Source: an uncultured Bacteroidales bacterium (GTDB taxonomy: Bacteria > Bacteroidota > Bacteroidia > Bacteroidales > ML635J-15). From it: a stretch of DNA of 64,000 nt. The notes under the pieces are model-generated. The model did no database searches. It was not told the origin of the DNA and saw only the letters and a program-made list of their open reading frames with translations. The translations under genes and the position numbers were made by a program. The stretch's first letter is position 1, and every line of letters starts with the position of its first letter. The DNA is taken from assembly GCA_905234755.1 (NCBI GenBank), contig CAJOIT010000010.1:1-64000 (forward strand), written 5' to 3'. This document shows positions 24,542 through 33,584 of the stretch, one piece after another.

Positions 24542-25054
24542 CTATTTTCTCCACCAGCATCCGTCTTTCCACTTTCTTACAAGCTTTTTCTGGTCATTCA
24601 ATGTTTCGTTGGGGTACTTTTGCTTGTGCTCATCCTCGATGGCATTGAGTATACTTTCGTCTTCTACTTTTTTAAGTTCCCACTCGTAATAGTCATAAAA
24701 GCGGGAGTCTATTCGTTTGGATTTCAACTTTAGTTCCGCGCCAACTTTAAGCAATTCGCTCAGTAGCTTTACCGCCTCTTTGTTGTCAAGCAACATAAAA
24801 TTTACATAATATCCTTCGACCATCAGTGTGTTGAGATAATCCAAAATACACCAATTTATGGAACGGCGGTAAGTGTATTCGCGACCTTTGGCATACTTGT
24901 ATATTACGGGGTAGAGGTCGCCTCCTGCTTGTACAAATTCCGCAAGTTTAAAGAGTTTTTGCTCGATTGTCGTGTAATTCCACTCTGCTCCACAACTGTC
25001 CCAGTATTCGCGGTTGCCGAGATTTGCTCCGAACTCTTTAATGTCAGTAATCAT
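24542..25054 (-). CDS. Orphan protein of unknown function under the 21-bp operator
   Basis: 170 residues, no signal peptide and no recognised domain. It is aromatic and charged: EYWDSCGAEWNY near the N-terminus, a helical middle with repeated Leu (LFKLAEFVQ, LSELLKVGAEL) and a Lys/Trp-rich tail. It could be a small effector or immunity-type protein, but nothing proves this. It stands between the U32 peptidase and the BNR gene and has its own promoter with operator copy D. Confidence 0.6.
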   Translation of the reverse strand: MITDIKEFGANLGNREYWDSCGAEWNYTTIEQKLFKLAEFVQAGGDLYPVIYKYAKGREYTYRRSINWCILDYLNTLMVEGYYVNFMLLDNKEAVKLLSELLKVGAELKLKSKRIDSRFYDYYEWELKKVEDESILNAIEDEHKQKYPNETLNDQKKLVRKWKDGCWWRK

Positions 25055-25075
25055 AGCTTTAATTTTTTTGATTCT

Positions 25076-25096
25076 TACGACAACAAATGTCGTATG
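25076..25096 (-). promoter_or_regulatory. Second 21-bp operator-like palindrome (copy D2)
   Basis: TACGACA (25076-25082) and TGTCGTA (25088-25094) form a perfect 7-bp-arm palindrome with a 5-base spacer. It covers the putative -7 box of the orphan gene, a position suited to repression. Confidence 0.6.
25084..25091 (-). promoter_or_regulatory. Putative -7 box of the 170-residue orphan
   Basis: GACATTTG on the minus strand, off by one base from TAnnTTTG. It lies 9 bp downstream of operator copy D and 29 bp before the ATG, and is embedded in a second palindrome. Confidence 0.4.
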
Positions 25097-25100
25097 TACC

Positions 25101-25121
25101 TACGCCAAAACTTGTCGTAGG
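25101..25121 (-). promoter_or_regulatory. 21-bp regulon operator, copy D
   Basis: Begins TACGCCAAAACTTGTCGTAG on the plus strand; with one more base on each side it makes CCTACG...CGTAGG. It is the best palindrome among copies A-D and lies 9 bp upstream of GACATTTG. Confidence 0.7.
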
Positions 25122-25175
25122 TTTACAAAATTTTATTAGATTGTCAAAAAATAAGACTTAAAGCTATGAAGCCTA

Positions 25176-27152
25176 CTACTTCAAACCCTTCTTCATATTG
25201 AAATCCACTGTCTTGGGCATTTTTGTCGATGACTTAGCCGCCTGTAAAACTTCTCCCAGCAAAGACAAACTGTTATCATGCGAAATGTCAATCAGGAATC
25301 GGCAGAAACCTTTGCTTCTCAACTTCGAAACATTCTGCGTCCACGATACCGCCTTCCTATCGGAAACGACCGTGATACCAGATTCGACAGAACAATCGTA
25401 GACCGACTGGCTATCATCCGAAAAATGTTTTGTCGCAATCGGCTGACGCGAATAGAACAAATCGGGATGGAAGTAAACTGGCACAATGCCACCCCTATCC
25501 CTGCCAGAAATCAAATTGGGATAGTCGCTTTCTGCAGGATAACAATAATAGCGCACCTTCTCCGACCTTACAAAGTTAACGGCAATGTCGTTCATTAGAT
25601 ACACATTCTCGTTTGCTGCGACAATGCTCTCATCCGGAATTAACGGCAACTGCGAAATATTCGAAATCACAAACCTTGCAAATCCAGATGCATGAAGCCG
25701 ATTCAATATTTTGCGCCACTCGCCAAGCGAAAGCTCCGAAATAAACTTTGGCAATTCGACAAAAACTTTATGTTTAGTCTCCTTTGGAATTGAGGAAGAA
25801 AGCAAAGCATCTAAGGCAGACAACTTCAACTTTGCAAATATGGCATCGTATGAGTTTGGATTAATCTTTTTAAGAACGCCAATATCAGACACTCGCAGGA
25901 AAAGCCGCAAGTCTCCGCCCTTGGAGCCGACAATAGCAAACGAACGCCTCATATTTTCTATTCGTTGTGGAGACGGAAAACTAATACGCTTCGATACAGG
26001 TCTCTTGAATTTCGATGAGAATGGCAAATTCGAAAAGCCTACCAAATAAATGTCCTGTCCAACCGAATAGCCCTGAGTACTGCAGAATATGCGATACCGA
26101 CCATTTTCATGCTCAATCTTACCTATTTTAATAAATTCAGCATCGGTATCGGATGCATTTCGACATCTTAACTTTGCCTTTTCGGTGATTTTTACATCCG
26201 ATTCAACAACAATACAATCACTGTCAACGCTTTGAATTTTACCGACATAAATTCCTGTTTCGGACCTACCAGATGTAGAATGAGCCACATCGTGTCCCAT
26301 GAACCACAAGGTTTTTTCCCTTGCAAAGTCAGATGCCAGCAGTTCCTTCGCCTCATCTATCCTCGAATGGTCATCGATTGCCATCCTATACGCCCTAGCA
26401 ACATTATAAACATAGTCGGGAGTCTTCATCCTGCCCTCGACCTTGAGGGACGAAACCCGCATTCGGGCGAATTCGGGAATAAGGTCAATAAGCTGGAAAT
26501 CCTTCATGCTGAAAAGCGGAACGCATCCGTTGTCAGTCTTGAAATTTCTACGGCAAACTTGGGTACAAAGTCCCCTATTGGCGGAATTTCCACCAAGATA
26601 ACTACTGAAAAGACATTGTCCCGAAACAGAATAGCACAAAGCGCCATGCACAAAAACCTCGGTTTCGACATCCACCGACTGCATAAGTTGCGACAATTCG
26701 TGCATCGTAAGTTCCCGAGCAAGCACCACACGCGAGAAACCGCAGTATTTCATATAGTTGCACGATTCGGAATTATGTACCGACATCTGCGTGCTGGCGT
26801 GCAACTGCAAATCAGGGAAAAACCGACCCACAATGTTAGCAACAGCCAAATCCTGAACTATCAGCGCATCGGGACGGCACTGCGACAATGCCGACAAGGT
26901 TTCAATAAGTTCCGCCAACTCGACATTCTTTATCAGGGTATTAACCGTAACATAAACCTTGCGTCCGCGCGAATGCGCCTCTGAAATGACATTTTGCAAG
27001 TCGGCATACGAAAAATTGCGAGCACGATTGCGAGCATTGAACTTTTTCAAGCCGAGATAAACCGCATCCGCACCGCCTTCCATAGCAGCAAAGAACGATT
27101 CAATCGTCCCCGATGGCAAAAGTAATTCCGGTTTGAAGATTGGAGAAGGCAT
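25176..27152 (-). CDS. U32-family peptidase-like protein (RlhA-type rRNA hydroxylation protein)
   Basis: 658 residues, close to E. coli RlhA (about 650), which is needed to hydroxylate C2501 of 23S rRNA. The U32 signature EVFVHGALCYSVSGQC and the following SNRGLC-x(3)-C cysteines, likely iron-sulfur ligands, are visible at about residues 165-200. The N-terminus LLPSGTIESFFAAMEGGADAVYLG is the TIM-barrel start. The C-terminal third is a separate, less conserved domain. Other U32 paralogues act in ubiquinone or tRNA hydroxylation; the length favours RlhA. Confidence 0.85.
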   Translation of the reverse strand: MPSPIFKPELLLPSGTIESFFAAMEGGADAVYLGLKKFNARNRARNFSYADLQNVISEAHSRGRKVYVTVNTLIKNVELAELIETLSALSQCRPDALIVQDLAVANIVGRFFPDLQLHASTQMSVHNSESCNYMKYCGFSRVVLARELTMHELSQLMQSVDVETEVFVHGALCYSVSGQCLFSSYLGGNSANRGLCTQVCRRNFKTDNGCVPLFSMKDFQLIDLIPEFARMRVSSLKVEGRMKTPDYVYNVARAYRMAIDDHSRIDEAKELLASDFAREKTLWFMGHDVAHSTSGRSETGIYVGKIQSVDSDCIVVESDVKITEKAKLRCRNASDTDAEFIKIGKIEHENGRYRIFCSTQGYSVGQDIYLVGFSNLPFSSKFKRPVSKRISFPSPQRIENMRRSFAIVGSKGGDLRLFLRVSDIGVLKKINPNSYDAIFAKLKLSALDALLSSSIPKETKHKVFVELPKFISELSLGEWRKILNRLHASGFARFVISNISQLPLIPDESIVAANENVYLMNDIAVNFVRSEKVRYYCYPAESDYPNLISGRDRGGIVPVYFHPDLFYSRQPIATKHFSDDSQSVYDCSVESGITVVSDRKAVSWTQNVSKLRSKGFCRFLIDISHDNSLSLLGEVLQAAKSSTKMPKTVDFNMKKGLK

Positions 27153-27189
27153 GTATGAAAGTTTCTAATTTCTAAGTTTCTGGTTGTTT

Positions 27190-27209
27190 AGACGCAAGAC
27201 CTTGCGTCT
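27190..27209. repeat. AGACG...CGTCT palindrome, copy 1
   Basis: AGACGCAAGACCTTGCGTCT, identical to the core of 33433-33458. A second inverted repeat follows (GTAGGCT 27216-27222 / AGCCTAC 27237-27243). Confidence 0.7.
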
Positions 27210-27263
27210 TTACAGGTAGGCTCGCAATGCACTGCAAGCCTACATATTGTCAATTATCAATTA

Positions 27264-29540
27264 TTAATTGTTAATTCCTTTTATGTATTCATCTATCGCC
27301 TTGGCAGCCGTCTTGCCAGCGCCCATTGCCAAAATCACGGTTGCAGCACCGCTTACGGCATCGCCGCCTGCGAAAACGCCCTTGCGAGATGTTGCGCCTT
27401 TGTCATCGGCAACAATGCAATCCCAGCGATTTGTATCAAGACCAGGCGTGGTTGACGATATCAACGGATTTGGCGATGTACCAATGGACATTATAACCAT
27501 ATCGGAATCGATAATAAATTCAGAATCAGGAATTACAACAGGACGGCGTCTGCCCGAATCATCGGGTTCACCAAGTTGCATACGCACGCACTTTATCGCC
27601 TTTACCCACGAATTTTCGTCACCGAGAATCTCAACAGGATTGCAAAGCAGGTCGAAAATTATACCTTCCTCTTTTGCATGGTGAACCTCCTCTGCCCTAG
27701 CCGGCAATTCCTCTTCGGAACGACGATAAACGACATGTACTTCAGCACCAAGTCGCAACGCTGTACGCGCAGCATCCATAGCAACATTTCCACCGCCAAC
27801 CACAGCAACCTTCCTGCCAACGTAATTAGGAGTTTCGTATCCTTCCTTGTACGCGAAAAGCAGATTGTTACGAGTCAAAAATTCATTTGCCGAAACAACA
27901 CCGCAAAGATTTTCGCCTGGAATCTTCATAAAATTGGGCAATCCCGCACCAGAACCAATGAAAACTGCATCAAAATGCTCCTTATCCATAAGGTCATCTA
28001 TCGAAACGGAGCGACCTATAATAACATTCTTCTCGAACTTGGCTCCGAGTTTCAGCAAATTGTCAACTTCGTGCTTTACAACGGTGTGCTTTGGCAAGCG
28101 GAACGAAGGGATACCATAAACAAGTACGCCACCATATTCGTGCAATGCCTCAAAAATAGTAACATCATAACCCATAGTCAGGAGTTCCTTTGCACAGGTA
28201 AGTCCCGATGGTCCGCTACCGATAATAGCCACCTTATGACCATTCTTTTCTACCTTTACGCCAAAATCAAAGTTATTTTCACGAGCCCAGTCACCGACAA
28301 ACCTTTCCAGTTTGCCAATGGCAATAGGTTCTCCCTTTATTCCGAGAATACACTTGCCTTCGCACTGAGTTTCCTGCGGACATACACGACCACAAACAGC
28401 GGGCAATGCCGAATCCTCGTTGATAATCTTTGCAGCTGCCGCGAAATCGCCTTCAGCAACCTTTCCTATGAAATCTGGAATCTTGATTGACACTGGGCAT
28501 CCCGAAACGCACATCGGCTTCTTGCATCTGCGGCAACGCTGTGCCTCCTGCATTGCCTCTTCGGCATTATAGCCAAGGCAAACCTCATCGAAATTGGTTG
28601 CACGGACCTTTGCATCCTGTTCGCGTACAGGAACTCGCTTGCTGGCATCGCGCGGTTCATCTATAACGCCACCAATATGGCAAACATGACCTTCTGCTTT
28701 TTCCTCTGCTTCGAGTTGTTTGTGTCCTTCTACATTATTGTACATCGCCTGGCGCTTCATTGCCTCCTCGAAGTCAACCAAAGATGCATCGAATTCCGGT
28801 CCATCAACGCAGGTGAACTTGGTCTTTCCGCCAACCGAAACACGGCAGGCACCGCACATTCCAGTACCATCGACCATAAGCGAATTTAAGCTGACAGTAC
28901 ACTTTACGCCAAGTTCGGTACAAAGTTTCGACACAAACTTCATCATTATCATAGGACCAATCGAAACAACCTCATCATACTTGCGACCAGATTCTACCAA
29001 TTTTCTGAGCATATCGGTTACAAGTCCCTTATGTTCTGTGGTTCCATCCTCGGTAACACAATACAGGTTGCCTGCCATAGACTTCAATTCGTCAACATAA
29101 ATAAGCAACGACTCTGTCTTTGCGCCAATAATTACATCGCAATCAACGCCTTGCTCGTGCATCCACTTAACCTGTGGGAAAATAGGCGCAATACCTACAC
29201 CACCGCCAATGAATGCAACCTTGTAGTCCTTAAGTTTATCCTTCGGTATATGCACAAGTTCCGACGGACGACCGAGTGGACCTACCACATCGCAGAAGCA
29301 ATCACCGACATTGTATGTCGCCATCTGCCTTGTTGATTTGCCAACCACCTTGAATACTATTGTAACGGTTCCTGCCTTCGCATCATTATCGCTGACTGTC
29401 AAAGGTATTCGTTCGCCTTTTTCGTCCATCTTAACAATCAGGAACTGACCGGGCAATGCCGATTCTGCAATTCTTGGTGCCAGCACATCAAACAACACCA
29501 TGTCGTCTGTTATATCAACTTTCCTTAAAATTTTATACAT
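27264..29540 (-). CDS. Fused NfnA-NfnB: NADH-dependent ferredoxin:NADP+ oxidoreductase
   Basis: 758 residues joining two proteins that are separate in most organisms. Residues 1-280 are the NfnA/SudB type FAD and NAD-binding domain (PGQFLIVK, IPLTVSD, AFIGGGVGIAPI), with a terminal [2Fe-2S] site GTGMCGACRVSVGGKTKFTCVDGPEFD. From about residue 310 comes the NfnB/glutamate-synthase-small-subunit type: CRRCKKPMCVSGCPVSI and CGRVCPQETQCEGKCILG cluster motifs, then GSGPSGLTCA and GGGNVAMDAARTALRLG nucleotide sites. Nfn bifurcates electrons between NADPH, NADH and ferredoxin. It could also be annotated as a glutamate synthase-type fusion, but no large subunit is present. Confidence 0.88.
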   Translation of the reverse strand: MYKILRKVDITDDMVLFDVLAPRIAESALPGQFLIVKMDEKGERIPLTVSDNDAKAGTVTIVFKVVGKSTRQMATYNVGDCFCDVVGPLGRPSELVHIPKDKLKDYKVAFIGGGVGIAPIFPQVKWMHEQGVDCDVIIGAKTESLLIYVDELKSMAGNLYCVTEDGTTEHKGLVTDMLRKLVESGRKYDEVVSIGPMIMMKFVSKLCTELGVKCTVSLNSLMVDGTGMCGACRVSVGGKTKFTCVDGPEFDASLVDFEEAMKRQAMYNNVEGHKQLEAEEKAEGHVCHIGGVIDEPRDASKRVPVREQDAKVRATNFDEVCLGYNAEEAMQEAQRCRRCKKPMCVSGCPVSIKIPDFIGKVAEGDFAAAAKIINEDSALPAVCGRVCPQETQCEGKCILGIKGEPIAIGKLERFVGDWARENNFDFGVKVEKNGHKVAIIGSGPSGLTCAKELLTMGYDVTIFEALHEYGGVLVYGIPSFRLPKHTVVKHEVDNLLKLGAKFEKNVIIGRSVSIDDLMDKEHFDAVFIGSGAGLPNFMKIPGENLCGVVSANEFLTRNNLLFAYKEGYETPNYVGRKVAVVGGGNVAMDAARTALRLGAEVHVVYRRSEEELPARAEEVHHAKEEGIIFDLLCNPVEILGDENSWVKAIKCVRMQLGEPDDSGRRRPVVIPDSEFIIDSDMVIMSIGTSPNPLISSTTPGLDTNRWDCIVADDKGATSRKGVFAGGDAVSGAATVILAMGAGKTAAKAIDEYIKGINN

Positions 29541-29562
29541 ATACCTTATTTTTTAGTTTCTT

Positions 29563-29775
29563 GTTTCTAAGTTTCTATGGCTTACGCCGTTTCTAAGTTT
29601 TGTGGGCTACGCCCGTTTTAATGTTTCAAGTTTCTATGTTTCAAGTTCAAAGTTCAAGGTTTAACGATTTGATGATTTGAAAATTTGATGATTTGAAAAA
29701 AAATCCGCCCCCTGAGCCTGTCGAAGGGAAGGATTCAATAAATCGTAAATCGTACTTCGTAAATCGTAAATACAT
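29563..29775. repeat. Low-complexity intergenic region of degenerate short repeats
   Basis: Between the nfn and lptB genes. Words such as TTTCTAAGTTTCT, GTTTCAAGTT and GATGATTTGAAA recur in tandem, followed by CCCTGAGCCTGTCGAAGGG (29710-29728) and AAATCGTAAATCGTA runs. No gene is seen. The same CTTCGACAAGCTCAGGG word occurs near 24429. Confidence 0.65.
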
Positions 29776-29776
29776 T

Positions 29777-30505
29777 TTATCTCCTCAATTCAAAATTAGC
29801 CCCCAGATAAACCTTCCTTACCTGCGGGTCGTTGCTTAGGTCTTCGGCAGTACCGCTCTTCAGAATTCCGCCCTCGAAAAGCAAATACGCACGGTCGGTG
29901 ATAGCCAAAGTCTCGTGAACATTATGGTCAGTAATAAGTACGCCTATATTTCTGCTTTTCAGGTGCATGACTATCGTTTGAATATCATCGACAGCAATCG
30001 GGTCTACGCCTGCAAAAGGCTCATCCAGCAGAATGAATTTAGGGTCAATTGCCAACGCCCGTGCTATCTCGGTACGTCTGCGCTCGCCACCCGACAACTG
30101 GAAGCCCTTGCTCTTACGAATATGCTTCAAACTGAATTCTTCCAACAGTTGCTCTGTAATTTCATTGCGATCCTTACGACCAAGCCCCTTCCTGAATTCA
30201 AGAATCGCCTTAATGTTATCCTCAACCGAAAGTTTCTGGAAAACAGACTCTTCCTGCGCAAGATAGCCGATTCCCAAACGAGCACGCTTATAAATAGGAA
30301 GTTTTGTTATGTCTTTGTCATCAAGGAAAATACGACCGCTGTTCGGCTTTATCAGTCCGACTATCATATAAAAAGTGGTAGTTTTTCCTGCGCCATTAGG
30401 GCCAAGCAAACCAACGATTTCGCCTTGGTTGACTTCCACATCAACACCCTTAACTACGGTTCGCTTTCCGTACTGCTTGACCAACTGTTCCGTATAAAGT
30501 CGCAT
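29777..30505 (-). CDS. lptB: LPS-export ABC transporter ATP-binding protein
   Basis: 242-residue ATPase that powers LptFG-mediated movement of lipopolysaccharide from the inner membrane to the LptA bridge. Walker [10 protein letters not shown] (about 36-44), signature LSGGERRR (about 138-145), Walker [15 protein letters not shown], and the switch His in [13 protein letters not shown] are all visible. Its length and the [15 protein letters not shown] sequence are typical of LptB rather than other ABC ATPases. Neither lptFG nor lptA is adjacent. Confidence 0.9.
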   Translation of the reverse strand: MRLYTEQLVKQYGKRTVVKGVDVEVNQGEIVGLLGPNGAGKTTTFYMIVGLIKPNSGRIFLDDKDITKLPIYKRARLGIGYLAQEESVFQKLSVEDNIKAILEFRKGLGRKDRNEITEQLLEEFSLKHIRKSKGFQLSGGERRRTEIARALAIDPKFILLDEPFAGVDPIAVDDIQTIVMHLKSRNIGVLITDHNVHETLAITDRAYLLFEGGILKSGTAEDLSNDPQVRKVYLGANFELRR

Positions 30506-30527
30506 CTATTCCTAAATTTTCGGTACG

Positions 30528-30535
30528 CAAAATTA
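30528..30535 (-). promoter_or_regulatory. -7 promoter box of lptB
   Basis: TAATTTTG on the minus strand, 22 bp before the ATG at 30505. Confidence 0.6.
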
Positions 30536-30593
30536 CAAATAATAATTTTTTCAACAAAATATCATCTCTTAATTAAGGTATGATTTTTTTTAT

Positions 30594-30601
30594 TAATTTT
30601 G
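30594..30601 (+). promoter_or_regulatory. -7 promoter box of ppdK
   Basis: TAATTTTG followed by CGCCC, 41 bp before the ATG. It diverges from the lptB promoter about 60 bp away. Confidence 0.65.
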
Positions 30602-30642
30602 CGCCCGTTTTAAAGGAATTATAAATTTAAATTTACTGTTAA

Positions 30643-33372
30643 ATGAGTAAAGTAAAGTATGTTTACACCTTTGGTGGAAAGACAGCCGAAGGTAAAGCCG
30701 ACATGAAAAACTTGTTGGGCGGCAAAGGTGCCAACCTTGCCGAAATGTGTTTGCTGGGACTTCCTGTTCCCGCTGGTTTGACAATCACAACTGAATGTTG
30801 TACAGCTTACTACGCAAACAATTGCAAGCTCCCCGACACATTGATGGAAGATGTATGGGAAGGAATGAAGAATGTTGAAAACATCATGGGCATGAAATAT
30901 GGCGACACCGAAAATCCTCTTTTGGTATCGTGCCGTTCGGGCGCTCGTAGCTCTATGCCTGGTATGATGGACACAGTATTGAATATTGGTCTGTGCTCAA
31001 AGACTATCCCTGGCCTCATAAAGAAGACCAACAACCCGCGTTTCGTATACGACTCATACCGTCGTCTCATTATGATGTACGCTGATGTCGTTATGGAAAA
31101 GGCTGAAGGCATTGAACCTGCTGACGGCAAGGGCATCCGCAAGATCCTCGACGATATGCTCGATGAATTCAAGCACAACAAGGGATACAAGTCAGATACA
31201 GAAATCACAGCTGACGAACTCAAGCAGCTTGCTGAAGAATTCAAGGTAAAGGTTAAAGAAGTTCTCGGAACCGAATTCCCGGATGATGCTCGCGCACAGA
31301 TGGAAGGCGGTATCAAGGCCGTTTTCAAGTCATGGAACGGAAAGAAGGCTATCTCCTACCGTCGTATAGAAGGTATTCCAGATGACTGGGGTACAGCAGT
31401 AAACGTTCAGGCAATGGTATTCGGTAACATGGGCGACAACTCTGCAACAGGTGTTGCATTCACCCGTAACCCAGCTACCGGCGACAACCAGTTCTACGGC
31501 GAATGGCTTATCAACGCTCAGGGCGAAGATGTTGTTGCAGGTATCCGCACCCCGAACCCACTGAACGACGACACAAAGAACGAACAGAACAAGCACATGA
31601 AGTCGATGCAGGAACTCATGCCACAGACCTACAAGGAACTCTGCGACATCCGCGACATCCTCGAAAAGAGCTTCCACGATATGCTTGACATCGAATTCAC
31701 AATCCAGGACGGAAAACTCTATATGCTCCAGTGCCGTGTCGGTAAGAGAACAGGTGTTGCAGCTCTCACAATGGCTCTCGATATGCTCCACGAAGGTCTT
31801 ATCGACGAGAAGGAAGTTGTAATGCGCCTCACTCCTGCTCAACTCGACGAACTCCTCCACCCGATTCTCGATGCTGCTGACGAAAAGAAGCACACCGTAA
31901 TCGCTAAGGGTCTGCCAGCTGGTCCTGGTGGTGCAGTTGGAAAGGTTGCCCTCACAAGCGAAAAGGCAATGGAATACAACAAGGCAAAGGTTAAATGCGT
32001 TCTCGTAAGAGAAGAAACCAACCCAGAAGATGTTGAAGGTATGCGTGCTGCTGACGGTATCCTTACCGCTCGCGGTGGTATGACTTCACATGCTGCTCTT
32101 GTTGCTCGTGGATGGGGTAAGTGCTGCATCGTAGGTTGCGAAGATGTAAAGATCGACTTCAAGAAGAACGAAGTTCACATTGGCGACAAGACCTTCAAGG
32201 AAGGTGACCTACTCAGCCTCAACGGTTCGAAGGGTTGGGTTTACGCCGAAGAAGTAAAGATGATCGACGCTACCGAAAATCCTCTCTTCCAGGAATTCAT
32301 GAAGCTCGTTGACAAATACAGAACTATGGGTGTTCGCACCAATGCCGACAATCCAGAAGATGCACAGAATGCTATCAACTTTGGCGCTGAAGGTATCGGT
32401 CTGTTCCGTATCGAGCACATGTTCTACGGAAAGAACAGCGAAAAGCCGTTGGAAAAGCTCCGCAACATGATTCTTTCGAATACAACCGCAGAACGCGTTG
32501 CTGCTCTCAACGAACTTGAACCTTACATTAAGGAAGCTGCAAAGGGAACATTGAAGGTTATGAACGGCAAGCCATTGACATTCAGACTTATGGACCCGCC
32601 TCTGCACGAATTTGTACCTCATACCGAAGAAAAGCAGCGTGAAGTTGCAAAGGAACGCGGTATGGACTTGGCAGAACTCAAGGAACGCATCGAAGCATTG
32701 CACGAAGTCAACCCAATGATGGGTCTGCGTGGAGTTCGTCTTGGTATCGTTTACCCGGAAATCACCGAAACACAGTTCCGCGCTTTGTTCGAAGCAACTG
32801 CAGAACTTATGAAGGAAGGGTTCGATCCACATCTGGAAATCATGGTTCCGTTGACAATCAATGTTAAGGAATTGAAGCACCAGAAGGAAATCGCCAACAG
32901 AGTTAAGGCAGAAGTTGAAAATAAGATGGGTGTTACAATCAACTACATGTATGGAACAATGATTGAAATTCCGCGTGCTACCTTGGTTGCTGACCAGATT
33001 GCAGAAGTTGCAGAATTCTTCTCATTCGGAACCAACGACCTCACCCAGATGACTTTAGGCTTCTCGCGTGACGATGTTAACGAAATCGTTCACACATACG
33101 TTGACAACAAGATTATACCAGCTGACCCGTTCAATACATTGGATCAGGAAGGTGTTGGTCAACTTGTAAAGCTCGGCGTTGAACGCGGTCGTTCAACTCG
33201 CGAAAAGCTGAAAGTTGGTGTTTGTGGCGAACATGGTGGTGACCCGGCATCTGTTGAATTCTTCTACAAGGCAGGTATGACCTACGTATCATGCTCACCA
33301 TTCAGAGTTCCAGTTGCTCGTCTTGCTGCTGCACAGGCTGCAATCAAGAACTGCAAATGCTCTTGCAAGTAA
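30643..33372 (+). CDS. ppdK: Pyruvate, phosphate dikinase
   Basis: 909 residues, full length. Interconverts pyruvate, ATP and phosphate with phosphoenolpyruvate, AMP and pyrophosphate, a reversible step between glycolysis and the C4 branch in anaerobes. The N-terminal ATP-grasp domain begins with GGKGANLAEM. The swivelling domain carries the phosphorylated His in GGMTSHAALVARGWGKCCIVG (near residue 480). The C-terminal PEP-binding barrel contains GLRGVRLGI, the EIPRA segment and FSFGTNDLTQ, with a Cys in VGVCGEHGGD. Codon use is strongly biased, as expected for a highly expressed gene. Confidence 0.97.
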   Translation: MSKVKYVYTFGGKTAEGKADMKNLLGGKGANLAEMCLLGLPVPAGLTITTECCTAYYANNCKLPDTLMEDVWEGMKNVENIMGMKYGDTENPLLVSCRSGARSSMPGMMDTVLNIGLCSKTIPGLIKKTNNPRFVYDSYRRLIMMYADVVMEKAEGIEPADGKGIRKILDDMLDEFKHNKGYKSDTEITADELKQLAEEFKVKVKEVLGTEFPDDARAQMEGGIKAVFKSWNGKKAISYRRIEGIPDDWGTAVNVQAMVFGNMGDNSATGVAFTRNPATGDNQFYGEWLINAQGEDVVAGIRTPNPLNDDTKNEQNKHMKSMQELMPQTYKELCDIRDILEKSFHDMLDIEFTIQDGKLYMLQCRVGKRTGVAALTMALDMLHEGLIDEKEVVMRLTPAQLDELLHPILDAADEKKHTVIAKGLPAGPGGAVGKVALTSEKAMEYNKAKVKCVLVREETNPEDVEGMRAADGILTARGGMTSHAALVARGWGKCCIVGCEDVKIDFKKNEVHIGDKTFKEGDLLSLNGSKGWVYAEEVKMIDATENPLFQEFMKLVDKYRTMGVRTNADNPEDAQNAINFGAEGIGLFRIEHMFYGKNSEKPLEKLRNMILSNTTAERVAALNELEPYIKEAAKGTLKVMNGKPLTFRLMDPPLHEFVPHTEEKQREVAKERGMDLAELKERIEALHEVNPMMGLRGVRLGIVYPEITETQFRALFEATAELMKEGFDPHLEIMVPLTINVKELKHQKEIANRVKAEVENKMGVTINYMYGTMIEIPRATLVADQIAEVAEFFSFGTNDLTQMTLGFSRDDVNEIVHTYVDNKIIPADPFNTLDQEGVGQLVKLGVERGRSTREKLKVGVCGEHGGDPASVEFFYKAGMTYVSCSPFRVPVARLAAAQAAIKNCKCSCK

Positions 33373-33393
33373 TTGAATCACAAGAATAATTGA

Positions 33394-33425
33394 AAATAGG
33401 GACAGTTTGTTGTCCCTATTTTTTT
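33394..33425 (+). terminator. Terminator of ppdK
   Basis: ATAGGGACA / TGTCCCTAT stem with a short loop, then a T-tract, 23 bp after the stop. Confidence 0.88.
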
Positions 33426-33432
33426 ATTGATA

Positions 33433-33492
33433 TTGAGACGCAAGACCTTGCGTCTCAACAGAACCATTTCAAAGACGTGCCATGGCGCGTCT
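33433..33492. repeat. Two AGACG...CGTCT palindromes in tandem
   Basis: The first has 12-bp arms TTGAGACGCAAG (33433-33444) and CTTGCGTCTCAA (33447-33458). The second, AGACGTGCCATGGCGCGTCT (33473-33492), is a near-perfect 20-bp palindrome. The first shares its 20-bp core with 27190-27209. Confidence 0.7.
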
Positions 33493-33584
33493 CGGCATAT
33501 ATGCCACAAAAAAAGCCGCTATTACACGGCAATAAAAAACGGCAGCAGTTTCACTGCCGAAACCAAACCAAAAAGGAACTTTAA

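Noticed and set aside
24246..24733. Plus-strand open frames of 125-147 codons over 24.2-24.7 kb
   Set aside because: They run antisense across two supported minus-strand genes and include the CTTCGACAAGCTCAGGG repeat; no start signals.
14606..25121. Accessory block as an integrated phage or conjugative element
   Set aside because: No integrase, transposase, relaxase, structural gene or flanking tRNA was seen; the tRNAs are at 7.6-7.8 kb. It may still be a transferred island.
16544..25121. The 21-bp palindromes as integron attC or dif-like recombination sites
   Set aside because: They lack the GTTRRRY/RYYYAAC core and no integrase is present; the strict 9-bp spacing to a promoter box fits an operator better.
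27576..28490. 304-codon open frame antisense to the nfn fusion
   Set aside because: Lies wholly inside a clear gene with cluster-binding motifs on the other strand.
29563..29775. CRISPR-like array in the repeat-rich gap
   Set aside because: The repeats are short, degenerate and without regular spacers; no cas gene is nearby.
32209..32880. 223-codon open frame antisense to ppdK
   Set aside because: Same reason: a mirror of highly biased codons in ppdK.
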